The notes: generated by a model not told the origin, from the letters alone. A stretch of DNA of 10,362 nucleotides from Oscillospiraceae bacterium (GCA_016295615.1 JAEDKW010000032.1:1-10362), one strand, 5' to 3'; shown: positions 1 through 7,027, counted from the first letter of the stretch. Numbers and translations are program-made.

Positions 1-2
1 TT

Positions 3-737
3 CTGCAGGAGTACAACTTCCGCGTCTGCTTCCTCGATCCCGAACAGGGTCGTATCGCCGGTACCTTCGTTTATGACAATCTCGGTATCGACAAGGTCGC
101 CATCCTCTACGACGTCAACGACGACTACGGTCAGGGTCTGAAGGACAACTTCGTCAAGGTCTTCGAGGCCAAGGGCGGCACCATCGTTGCTGAAGAAAAG
201 TACAACGGCGGCGACGCTGACTTCACCGCTCAGCTCACCACCATCCGCGACAGCGGCGCTGAGCTCATCTTCACCCCGATCTTCTATCAGGATTTCATCA
301 TGATCCACAAGCAGGCCCGTACCCTCGGCATGACTCTGCCCATGCTCGGCGGTGACGGCTGCGCTTCCGAGGTTCTCTTCGACGCTGCCGAAGCGGTTGA
401 CGGCTCCTACGTCATCAACCACGTCTCCCTGGTCGACCCCTCCACCGAGTCCTGGCGTCAGGAATACTCCGAGCGCTGGAACGGCGCCAAGATGGAGCTC
501 AACGGCTACATGGCCTACGACGCCTTCCTGGTCTGGTGCGCCGCCGTTGAAAAGGCCGGCTCCGCCGATCCCGAAGCCATCGCCAAGGCTTACACTGAGG
601 TCGAAGTCACCGGCATCACCGGTACCATCAAGATCGACCCCGCTACCCACAACCCCGTCGGCAAGAGCGGCGTTGTTGAGCAGATCGACGGCGCCAACAA
701 GACCTACAAGTTCATCGCTGCTGTTGCTGCGGAATAA
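3..737 (+). CDS. Branched-chain amino acid ABC transporter substrate-binding protein (LivJ/LivK type), 5' end missing
   Basis: This is the C-terminal 244 residues of an extracytoplasmic type I periplasmic-binding-fold protein (Peripla_BP_6 family), which captures the ligand for the permease encoded downstream. The reading frame is open from the window start, so the signal peptide and first lobe lie outside. Visible family features are the inter-lobe stretch KVAILYDVNDDYGQGL, the later TAQLTTIRDSGAELIF segment typical of Leu/Ile/Val-binding proteins, and a C-terminal lobe with GYMAYDAFLVW, where a helix contacts the cleft. Codon use is strongly biased to C-ending codons, as expected for an abundant protein. 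The gene is first of the visible liv genes and 100 bases before livH. The order binding protein-LivH-LivM-LivG-LivF also occurs for urea and short-chain amide transporters, so the ligand cannot be fixed from sequence alone. An ATG at position 300 is internal and not the start. Confidence 0.93.
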   Translation: MQEYNFRVCFLDPEQGRIAGTFVYDNLGIDKVAILYDVNDDYGQGLKDNFVKVFEAKGGTIVAEEKYNGGDADFTAQLTTIRDSGAELIFTPIFYQDFIMIHKQARTLGMTLPMLGGDGCASEVLFDAAEAVDGSYVINHVSLVDPSTESWRQEYSERWNGAKMELNGYMAYDAFLVWCAAVEKAGSADPEAIAKAYTEVEVTGITGTIKIDPATHNPVGKSGVVEQIDGANKTYKFIAAVAAE

Positions 738-780
738 TTTGCAGATACAATCACAACGGGTAAATATCTGATCTTTGGCG

Positions 781-810
781 CTCGGGCGTCCCTTCACCGG
801 GGCGCCCGAG
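781..810 (+). other. GC-rich intergenic hairpin between binding-protein gene and livH
   Basis: Positions 781-792 (CTCGGGCGTCCC) pair with 799-810 (GGGGCGCCCGAG) as a 12-bp stem with a single G-U pair and a 6-base loop. No T tract follows, so this is not a standard intrinsic terminator. Its place after the stop codon of an abundant binding protein and before the membrane subunits fits an mRNA 3'-end stabiliser or partial attenuator that keeps the binding protein in excess. That role is inferred; the stem itself is read directly. Confidence 0.75.
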
Positions 811-837
811 GTTAACAGTAAGCAAAGGAGGCTGTAT

Positions 838-1716
838 ATGGGTATAGAATATTATCTCCAACAGCTTGTTAACGGCATTTGCCTGGGCGGCATGTACGCC
901 CTGATGTCTGTGGGCTATTCGCTGGTCTACAGTATTATGAACTTCTCAAACTTCGCGCACGGCGGCGTGATCATGGTCGGCGCTTACGTCGGCTACTTCG
1001 CCCTCACGGCGCTTGGCTGCCCGTTCCTCGTTACCTTCCTGCTGTGCGGTCTGGGCAGCGGCATACTGGCGATCATCATTGAGCGCCTCGTTTACAGTCC
1101 GCTGCGCAAGCGCCGCGCGCCTTCGCTGTACTTCATCATTTCGGCAATGGGCGCTTCCATTTTCCTGGAAAACTTCGTTATTGCCACGATCGACGGCACC
1201 CCCCGCAACTATCCCGAAATCTTTAACGAGTCTCTTCACATCGGCAACCTCAGCCTCGGATATGACAGCTTGCTGATGATCATCGTGACGGCAGTTTCCC
1301 TGCTGATCCTGATGTTTATCATACAGAAGACCAAGATCGGTCTTGCCATTCGCGCCTGCTCCTATAACGAGAAGGCTGCAACACTGATGGGCATCAACGG
1401 CGACCTGGTTATTTTCGTCATTTTCCTGATGGGCGGCGTACTGGCCGGCTTTGCCGGTATGCTTTACGGTATGCGTTTTATCGTCAAGCCCACCATCGGT
1501 CTGATCACCAACAAATCCTTTGTTGCAGCGGTCTTCGGCGGTCTCGGCAGCCTTCCCGGCGCGATCCTCGGCTCGCTGCTGCTGGGCATTATGGAGATCT
1601 TCGTGGCGTCCTGGAACTCCGCTTACCGCGATCTGTTCGTCTATGCGCTGCTGATCATCGTCCTTGTCGTCAAGCCGTCCGGTCTGATGGGCAAGGTCAC
1701 CGAAGACAAGGCGTAA
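838..1716 (+). CDS. livH: Branched-chain amino acid ABC transporter permease LivH
   Basis: This 292-residue integral membrane protein forms, with LivM, the translocation channel of the transporter. It is almost wholly hydrophobic, with about eight probable membrane helices. The LivH-type N-terminal signature runs from LGGMYALMSVGYSLVY (residues 17-32) into NFSNFAHGGVIMVGAY (35-50). The cytoplasmic coupling loop that contacts the ATPases is at about residues 168-187 (GLAIRACSYN, then KAATLMGIN), and the late motif AAVFGGLGSLPGAILG is at 230-245. Length matches the family norm of about 290-310. The ATG at 838 was chosen because AAAGGAGG lies 6 bases upstream (824-831). An in-frame TTG at 775 would add 21 residues translated from the upstream hairpin and has no good ribosome site. 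It lies 16 bases before livM in the same operon. Confidence 0.95.
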   Translation: MGIEYYLQQLVNGICLGGMYALMSVGYSLVYSIMNFSNFAHGGVIMVGAYVGYFALTALGCPFLVTFLLCGLGSGILAIIIERLVYSPLRKRRAPSLYFIISAMGASIFLENFVIATIDGTPRNYPEIFNESLHIGNLSLGYDSLLMIIVTAVSLLILMFIIQKTKIGLAIRACSYNEKAATLMGINGDLVIFVIFLMGGVLAGFAGMLYGMRFIVKPTIGLITNKSFVAAVFGGLGSLPGAILGSLLLGIMEIFVASWNSAYRDLFVYALLIIVLVVKPSGLMGKVTEDKA

Positions 1717-1732
1717 GGAGGGAGGATAGAAT

Positions 1733-2680
1733 ATGTTTAGTTGGTATTATATTGAAGGTATTCTGATCCAGTCCTGCTACACGATGCTCATCGTGCTGGG
1801 CCTTTCCATCCTGACCGGCTACACCGGTATGTTCTCCTTCGGTCACGCGGGCTTTGTGTGCATCGGCGCTTATGTCTCCGTTATCTGCACGATGGCGTTC
1901 GGTCTGCCCTATTGGGTGGCGCTGATCATCGCCGGTCTCGTCTCCATGGCGCTCGGCGCGGCGCTTGGCAAGATCACCCTGAACCTCAAGGGCGACTATT
2001 TCTGCATCGCCACGCTCGGCGTCGGCGAAGCGATCCGTCTGATCTTCAACAATCTGCAGCTCAACATCAATGTCGGCGGACGCTCCTTTGCGCTCGACGG
2101 CGCGAAGGGCGTTCCCGGCGTACCTTTGGAGACGACCTTCGGCTTTTCGCTCGTTGTGGTCATCCTCTTTATCACCGCCACCGCCTTTTTGATGAACTCC
2201 AAGCACGGACGCAGCATGCTGGCCGTGCGCGAGGATGAGCTGGCGGCTCAGATGAGCGGTATCAACACCTTTAGGAGCAAGATGCTCGCCATGTGCATGT
2301 CCGCGCTCTATGCCGGCATCGCAGGCGGCATGCTCGCACACTACTTCGGCTACGTTCAGCCCAAGATGTTTATGATGGCCAAGTCCACGGAATACACCAT
2401 CATGGTCATTTTCGGCGGCATGGGCTCCATCACGGGCTCCGTACTCGGTACGCTGCTGCTGTGCGCTCTGCCTGAGCTGCTGCGCGCCGTGGGCGACTGG
2501 CGTCTCGTGTTCTACGGTCTCGCCGTTATCGTCATCATGATCGTCCGTCCGAAGGGACTCATGGGCGGCAAGGAGCTGCGCGTCGGCTACTTCATCAAGT
2601 GGGTCTTCGGCAAGCTGAGCGGAAAGAACCGGAAGCTGCCCCCTGCTGACGGCGGAGGAAAGGAGGCTGCGGCACAATGA
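1733..2680 (+). CDS. livM: Branched-chain amino acid ABC transporter permease LivM
   Basis: This is the second membrane subunit (315 residues), partner of LivH. It shows the LivM-type pattern GYTGMFSFGHAGFVCIGAYV (residues 29-48), a coupling loop with GRSMLAVREDELAAQMSGIN (159-178) that should dock onto LivG/LivF, and VIFGGMGSITGSVLG (225-239). It ends in a charged, cytoplasmic-looking tail rich in Lys, Gly, Pro and Ala (about 290-315). The ATG start is preceded by GGAGGGAGG (1717-1725). The stop codon overlaps the livG start as ATGA (2677-2680), indicating translational coupling. It is somewhat longer at the N-terminal side of the family range than stripped-down clostridial versions but shorter than enterobacterial LivM, which carries extra N-terminal helices. 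Confidence 0.95.
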   Translation: MFSWYYIEGILIQSCYTMLIVLGLSILTGYTGMFSFGHAGFVCIGAYVSVICTMAFGLPYWVALIIAGLVSMALGAALGKITLNLKGDYFCIATLGVGEAIRLIFNNLQLNINVGGRSFALDGAKGVPGVPLETTFGFSLVVVILFITATAFLMNSKHGRSMLAVREDELAAQMSGINTFRSKMLAMCMSALYAGIAGGMLAHYFGYVQPKMFMMAKSTEYTIMVIFGGMGSITGSVLGTLLLCALPELLRAVGDWRLVFYGLAVIVIMIVRPKGLMGGKELRVGYFIKWVFGKLSGKNRKLPPADGGGKEAAAQ

Positions 2681-3576
2681 GTGAAAGAATTCGTGACGAA
2701 GTCGTTTTGAAGCTTGACCATGTGACCAAGCGCTTCGGCGGTCTGACCGCCGTGGGCGACGTCACCTTTGAGATCAAGAAGGGCGAGATCTACGGTCTCA
2801 TCGGTCCCAACGGCGCGGGCAAGACCACCATCTTCAACCTCATCACCGGCGTTTACGCGCTCACGGAGGGCGAGATCTTCTTCTGCGGCGACTGCATCGG
2901 CCGCGGTCTTGTGACCTATGACGCCAAGGGCAAGAAGCCGGAGAGCAAAAAGCCTCTGCAGAACAAGCCCTACAACATCATGTCCAAAGGCATGGCGCGC
3001 ACCTTCCAGAACATTCGCCTTTTCAAGAGCGAGACGGTGTTCAACAACGTTCTCACCGCCTGCCACGCAGGCGCGGATTACAACATTTTCCAGACACTTT
3101 TCCGCTTCAAGCGCATCTGGCCGTTTAAGTCTGCCCCCAAATGGCTGACCAAGTATGCCCATCAGGAGGAGGCGCTTCGTCAAAAGACGGAGGAGCTGCT
3201 CAAGATCATGGGCATCTGGCAGTATAAGGACATGCTGGCGGTCAACCTGCCGTACGGTCAGCAGCGCAAGCTGGAGATTGCCCGCGCGCTGGCTCAGAAT
3301 CCCAAGCTGCTGCTGCTCGACGAGCCGGCCGCCGGTATGAACCCCGAGGAAACGATCGCCCTGATGAAGCTGATCCGCGAGATCCGCGACCGTTTCGACC
3401 TGACCGTTCTGATCATCGAGCACCATATGGACCTCATCATGAACGTGTCCGACCGCATCTTTGTTCTGAACTTCGGCAAGCCCTTGGCAGAGGGTACACC
3501 TGCTGAGATCCAGCAGAATCCCGAAGTCATCGAGGCTTACCTCGGAAAGGAGGACGACGCTGATGGCAATGCTTGA
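2677..3576 (+). CDS. livG: Branched-chain amino acid ABC transporter ATP-binding protein LivG
   Basis: This cytoplasmic ATPase subunit (299 residues) powers uptake together with LivF. Walker A is GPNGAGKT at 43-50, the Q-loop Gln is at 111 (MARTFQNIRLF), the LivG-type signature is LPYGQQRKLEIARAL at 191-205, Walker B is LLLLDEP at 211-217, the D-loop AAGMNP follows, and the switch His is at 249 (IIEHHMD; the usual motif is EHDM). The C-terminal PEVIEAYLG is the usual LivG end, followed by a short acidic tail. It is about 40 residues longer than the E. coli protein: a lysine-rich insertion lies between the strand after Walker A and the Q-loop (roughly residues 74-100), with some extra length near 140-160. 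The start overlaps the livM stop, and a ribosome site AGGAAAGGAGG lies within the livM end. Confidence 0.95.
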   Translation: MSERIRDEVVLKLDHVTKRFGGLTAVGDVTFEIKKGEIYGLIGPNGAGKTTIFNLITGVYALTEGEIFFCGDCIGRGLVTYDAKGKKPESKKPLQNKPYNIMSKGMARTFQNIRLFKSETVFNNVLTACHAGADYNIFQTLFRFKRIWPFKSAPKWLTKYAHQEEALRQKTEELLKIMGIWQYKDMLAVNLPYGQQRKLEIARALAQNPKLLLLDEPAAGMNPEETIALMKLIREIRDRFDLTVLIIEHHMDLIMNVSDRIFVLNFGKPLAEGTPAEIQQNPEVIEAYLGKEDDADGNA

Positions 3577-4276
3577 GATCAAAGATCTGAACGTCTTTTA
3601 CGGCGGTATCCACGCGCTCAGGGGCATCTCTCTTGAGGTCGAGGAGGGTCAGATCGTCTCCATGATCGGCTCCAACGGTGCCGGCAAATCCTCTATGATG
3701 AACGCGATCTCCGGTCTTGTGAAATATAAGTCCGGCGAGATCTTCTACAAGGGCGAAAAGCTCCCCACGCAGGCGAGCAAGATCGTCAAGGCCGGTATCT
3801 GCCAGGTTCCCGAAGGGCGTCTGATCTTCGCCAACCTCACCACCTATGAGAATCTGATGATCGGCGCCTACCTCAGAAGCGACAAGGACGGCATTGCCAG
3901 GGATCTCAAGCGTGTGTACGAGATCTTCCCCCGTCTGGAAGAGCGTAAGAACCAGATCGCCGGCACGCTTTCCGGCGGTGAGCAGCAGATGCTCGCCATG
4001 GGTCGCGGCATCATGTCCGCACCGGACGTCATCATGCTTGACGAGCCTTCCCTCGGTCTTGCGCCGCTTTTGATCAACACCATCTTTGAGACCATCAGGG
4101 AGATCAAATCCATGGGCAAGACGATCCTTTTGGTCGAGCAGAACGCGCTCAAGGCACTTTCCGTCGCGGACAAGGCATATGTGCTTGAGCAGGGCCGCAT
4201 CACCAAGAGCGGACCGGGCGCCGAGCTTCTCAAGGATCCGCAGATCGCGGAAGCCTATCTTGGTAAGAGCAAATAA
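3563..4276 (+). CDS. livF: Branched-chain amino acid ABC transporter ATP-binding protein LivF
   Basis: This is the second ATPase subunit (237 residues, the family's normal length). Walker A is GSNGAGKS at 36-43, the Q-loop Gln is in CQVPEGRLIFANLTTYENL (Gln81), the ABC signature is LSGGEQQMLAMGRG at 136-149, and Walker B is VIMLDEP at 156-162. LVEQNALKAL (about 190-199) carries Gln where most ABC ATPases have the switch His, which is normal for LivF. The C-terminal AEAYLG is typical. The ATG at 3563 is preferred: GGAAAGGAGG at 3543-3552 ends 10 bases before it, and it overlaps the livG end by 14 bases. A second in-frame ATG at 3569 is possible. It is the last transporter gene; a hairpin/terminator region follows before glnA. 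Confidence 0.96.
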   Translation: MAMLEIKDLNVFYGGIHALRGISLEVEEGQIVSMIGSNGAGKSSMMNAISGLVKYKSGEIFYKGEKLPTQASKIVKAGICQVPEGRLIFANLTTYENLMIGAYLRSDKDGIARDLKRVYEIFPRLEERKNQIAGTLSGGEQQMLAMGRGIMSAPDVIMLDEPSLGLAPLLINTIFETIREIKSMGKTILLVEQNALKALSVADKAYVLEQGRITKSGPGAELLKDPQIAEAYLGKSK

Positions 4277-4278
4277 TC

Positions 4279-4321
4279 AAAAAAACCGATTGCCGATTAA
4301 GCAGCTTAATCGGCAATCGGT
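4279..4321. terminator. Perfect 17-bp hairpin after livF, flanked by an A7 tract
   Basis: Positions 4285-4301 pair perfectly with 4305-4321 around the 3-base loop CAG. Seven A residues (4279-4285) precede it, so transcription from the minus strand would read the hairpin followed directly by T7, a textbook intrinsic terminator against antisense transcription. On the plus strand the nearest T tract is 11 bases past the stem (4333-4339), which is looser than usual. Confidence 0.8.
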
Positions 4322-4339
4322 GCGCTCACCGCTTTTTTT
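4318..4339 (+). terminator. Small alternative terminator hairpin before glnA
   Basis: CGGTG (4318-4322) pairs with CACCG (4327-4331) around the loop CGCT, followed by C and T7 (4333-4339). This is the hairpin correctly placed for plus-strand termination after livF. Its left arm shares bases 4318-4321 with the right arm of the larger 17-bp hairpin, so the two cannot form fully at once. It is short, so termination may be partial. Confidence 0.55.
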
Positions 4340-4366
4340 ACATCATCTTTCAGGAGGTATTGCAAT

Positions 4367-5788
4367 ATGGCTGTTACCGCAAAGGACATTATGAAGCGCA
4401 TTCAAGAGGAAGACATCAAAATGGTCGACTTCAAGATCGTTGACATCAGCGGTCAGTTCCGTCACGTCACTGTCCCCGCCGCGAATTTCACCGAGGAAAC
4501 GATGACGAGCGGCATCGGCTTTGACGCTTCCAACTACGGTTACGCCGTGGTCGAAAAGAGCGACATGGTCTATATTCCCGACCTTGAGACCGCGATGATC
4601 GACCCGTTCTGCGAGATCAAGACGCTCAGCATGATCGGCAACGCCATGATCGTTGACTATCCTGCCAACCGTCCTCTGGCGCAGTATCCGCGCAACATCG
4701 TGCTCGCGGCTGAGAAGTACATGCGCGACAGCGGCATTGCCGACACCATGATGATCCTGCCCGAGTTTGAGTTTTACCTGTTCAACGAGGTCGAGTGGAA
4801 GGTCGCGCACAACAACATCGGTCTCCACATCGACGCCGAACAGTCCCACTGGAACAGCGATACCGAAGGCACCGGCTGCGTCGCTCCGTATCAGGACCAC
4901 TATCACATTGCCAAGCCCCTCGACAAGACGTACGAGGCGCGCAGCGAGATGTGCATGGAGATCGAAAAGGCCGGCATCCCCGTCAAATACCATCACCCCG
5001 AGGTCGGCGACGCCCAGTTCGAAATTGAGCCGCTGCTCGGCAAGATGTCCACGATGGCGGACGGCACGATGAACATCAAGTACATCATTCACAATGTCGC
5101 CCGCAAATACGGTCTGACGGCAACGCTGATGCCCAAGCCCATCTACGGCGAAGCGGGCAGCGGCATGCACGTACACATGCTGCTCCTCAAGGACGGCGAG
5201 CCTGTCTTCTCCGATGACAACGGCTACTCACACCTCAGCAAGGAAGCCCACTGGTTCATGGGCGGTCTGCTGAAGCACATTGCGGCTCTGTGCGCCCTCA
5301 CCAACCCGTCCACCAACTCCTTCAAGCGTCTGGTGCCCGGTTTCGAGGCCCCCGTCACCGTCGGTTACGCCACGTCCAACCGCAGCGCCGTCATTCGCAT
5401 CCCGGCGTACGCCAAGTCCCCGAAGCTGCGCCGCTTTGAGCTGCGCAACCCCGACGCCACCTGCAATCCCTACTTCTGCTATGCCGCGCTCCTGATGGCG
5501 GGTCTCGACGGCATCAAGAACAAGATCGACCCCCACGAAAACGGCTGGGGTCCTTACGACTGCAACCTGTTTGACCTGCCCGAGGAGGAAAAGGCCAAGC
5601 TGCAGGGTCTGCCCACGAGACTGGAAGATGCGCTCGATGCGCTCGAAGCCGATCACGACTTCCTCACCGAAGGCGGCGTGTTCCCCGAAGAGCTGCTCAG
5701 GAACTTCATCGCCCGCAAGCGCCGCGAGTGCCGCGAGATCTCTGCCATTCCGCATCCCGTCGAATTCGAGAAGTACTACAATCTGTGA
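4367..5788 (+). CDS. glnA: Glutamine synthetase, type I (beta-like)
   Basis: It joins ammonia to glutamate using ATP to make glutamine, the main entry of ammonia into metabolism; the enzyme is a cytoplasmic dodecamer. The 473 residues cover the beta-grasp domain and the catalytic domain. Visible motifs include FDASN (Asp53, equivalent to the ammonium-site Asp50 of the enteric enzyme), PEFEFYLF with metal-binding glutamates, MPKPIYGEAGSGMHVHM, the ATP-site stretch NPSTNSFKRLVPGFEAP with the flap Glu, NRSAVIRIP, and ELRNPD. The C-terminus HPVEFEKYY and an insertion with HWNS resemble the GSI-beta subgroup and differ from the Bacillus GSI-alpha enzyme. At the adenylylation loop, NLYDLP reads NLFDLP (Phe402), so AMP attachment at that tyrosine is impossible. 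AGGAGG (4352-4357) lies 9 bases before the ATG. It follows the liv operon after a terminator-like region, with only 27 bases from the T tract to the start codon. Confidence 0.97.
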   Translation: MAVTAKDIMKRIQEEDIKMVDFKIVDISGQFRHVTVPAANFTEETMTSGIGFDASNYGYAVVEKSDMVYIPDLETAMIDPFCEIKTLSMIGNAMIVDYPANRPLAQYPRNIVLAAEKYMRDSGIADTMMILPEFEFYLFNEVEWKVAHNNIGLHIDAEQSHWNSDTEGTGCVAPYQDHYHIAKPLDKTYEARSEMCMEIEKAGIPVKYHHPEVGDAQFEIEPLLGKMSTMADGTMNIKYIIHNVARKYGLTATLMPKPIYGEAGSGMHVHMLLLKDGEPVFSDDNGYSHLSKEAHWFMGGLLKHIAALCALTNPSTNSFKRLVPGFEAPVTVGYATSNRSAVIRIPAYAKSPKLRRFELRNPDATCNPYFCYAALLMAGLDGIKNKIDPHENGWGPYDCNLFDLPEEEKAKLQGLPTRLEDALDALEADHDFLTEGGVFPEELLRNFIARKRRECREISAIPHPVEFEKYYNL

Positions 5789-5798
5789 TCCGGTCGTC

Positions 5799-5840
5799 AA
5801 AAAAGGGAAATCACCTTGCGGTGATTTCCCTTTTCCTTTT
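5799..5840. terminator. Bidirectional intrinsic terminator between glnA and the converging gene
   Basis: AAAAGGGAAATCACC (5801-5815) pairs perfectly with 5820-5834 around the loop TTGC. On the plus strand the stem ends in TTTTCCTTTT, ending glnA transcripts. On the minus strand the A6 run at 5799-5804 becomes T6, ending transcripts of the glycoside hydrolase-like gene. The remaining bases to 5881 hold only weak GC-rich complementarity and no gene. Confidence 0.92.
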
Positions 5841-5881
5841 ACCTTCTGCCTTCCGCTTGCCTTGCCGCCGGTAAGCGGCTT

Positions 5882-6931
5882 TTATTCCGTGATCAGATAC
5901 GATCCTTCGCCCGGCGCCGTGGATGTCATCGGCACAAGCTCGGTGTCGATCCCCTCCATCGCCGCGGCGATCTGCGGCAGAGTCTCCTCCGTCGCGGCGA
6001 CATACACGCGGTCGAACTTCGGCGCAAGCTCGCTGACCACGATGCCCGTGCGCTCCTCGCTGCCGGCAAGCACGATGTCCGCGTCGATCGAGACGGAAAG
6101 CTTGATGTCATAGTCCTCGAGCGCCTTTTGCAGTTCGCCGGCAAGCAGGGCAAGCGCCGCCTGCTTCGTCATCGTGCGCTCATCCGTCTTGATGCGGCTC
6201 ATGCGTCCGTCGCGCGGATAGCAGAAATCGTCAAGCAGCAGCTCATCAAAGCCCAGCTCGGCACACTCCCGGGCGATATCGACCACATACTGCCGCGCCA
6301 GTTCCTTTTCCGGCGCCAGCCAGTGCGTGCTGTATGTGTCGTACCAGACATAACCCGTCAGCTGGCAGACCGCCGCATCCGTCATATGTGCGTAGGCGTA
6401 GCGGCTGTCATGCAGCGCACTGATGCGGGCGATCGTGTAATAGCCGGAATCGTTGAGTCCCTGCAAAGAATCGCGCGCCACGCTGCTGCCGACCACCGCG
6501 CCGCAATCGACCGCGCCGGCAACGTGCGAATCGTACAAGATCTCGCCGGTGTTCTTCTTCACACGGACGGCAACGGCGTTGATGTCCGGATCAAGTCCCT
6601 CCAGCGCCGCTTCCCAGCCGCCCTGCAAAACCGCGGCGTCCAGCTCGCAGGCATAGGTGTCCTTCGTGATCGGCTCCTCCACGATGATCTCCAGCTCCGG
6701 CTGCGCGGAGCCGTCCTCCGAAGTCCCCTCCGCCGCCGTCTGATCGATGCGGTCATGCCACGGAAGCTCAAAGCGGAAGCTGCCGTCGGCATCATACACC
6801 ACATGCTGCTGGATCAGCATGAAGATCATGGCAGCCGCCAGCGCCAGTACCAGCAGCACGACCAGAAGCTTTTTTCCGCCGCTGCGCCCGTGATAGCTTT
6901 TGTATCCGCGCGTCCCTTTCACTTTTGCCAT
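5882..6931 (-). CDS. Membrane-anchored putative glycoside hydrolase (DUF4015-like TIM barrel)
   Basis: This 349-residue protein has a basic N-terminus and a single hydrophobic segment (about residues 22-40, LLVVLLVLALAAAMIFMLI). It then has a low-complexity acidic linker (about 60-90) and a catalytic-type domain from about residue 95 to the end, so the enzyme part should face outside the membrane. The barrel resembles the DUF4015 (putative glycosyl hydrolase, PF13200) family: AVAVRVKKNTGEILYDS, a YYTIARISALHDSRYAY stretch, then WLAPEKELARQYVVDIA followed by ELGFDELLLDDFCYPRDG. The usual family motif is GFDE-I-Q-F-D-Y-I-R-F-P; here the Asp (234) is kept but Tyr and Arg are Asp235 and Cys237. 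An ATG at 7024 would add 31 residues but sits at or before the predicted transcription start, so the ATG at 6931 (upstream GGAAGGCGGGTGA) is preferred. The substrate is unknown; activity is unproven for most of this family. Confidence 0.8.
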   Translation of the reverse strand: MAKVKGTRGYKSYHGRSGGKKLLVVLLVLALAAAMIFMLIQQHVVYDADGSFRFELPWHDRIDQTAAEGTSEDGSAQPELEIIVEEPITKDTYACELDAAVLQGGWEAALEGLDPDINAVAVRVKKNTGEILYDSHVAGAVDCGAVVGSSVARDSLQGLNDSGYYTIARISALHDSRYAYAHMTDAAVCQLTGYVWYDTYSTHWLAPEKELARQYVVDIARECAELGFDELLLDDFCYPRDGRMSRIKTDERTMTKQAALALLAGELQKALEDYDIKLSVSIDADIVLAGSEERTGIVVSELAPKFDRVYVAATEETLPQIAAAMEGIDTELVPMTSTAPGEGSYLITE

Positions 6932-7027
6932 CGGCTCACCCGCCTTCCGTCTCTTCTTTCCTGTCTGAATGCCTGCGGAATCAAGTGCCTCGGCTTTCGA
7001 AGCGGTTTGCTTTGTTCCGCACATAGT

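Noticed and set aside
775..837. Upstream TTG start that would extend LivH by 21 residues
   Set aside because: The extension would be read from the hairpin spacer, is not membrane-like, and lacks a ribosome site, while ATG 838 has AAAGGAGG at ideal distance.
1697..3582. Two long minus-strand open frames (326 and 331 codons) opposite livM and livG
   Set aside because: Histidine/aspartate-rich composition, no ribosome sites or motifs, and exact antisense overlap with well-supported transporter genes; they arise from the third-position GC bias.
4343..5176. Minus-strand open frame opposite the start of glnA
   Set aside because: Shadow of glnA; low-complexity Val/Asp/His-rich translation with no family resemblance.
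6932..7024. Upstream ATG at 7024 for the DUF4015 gene
   Set aside because: The predicted transcription start falls at about 7021, leaving no leader, and the extra 31 residues would precede the usual basic N-terminus before the membrane segment.
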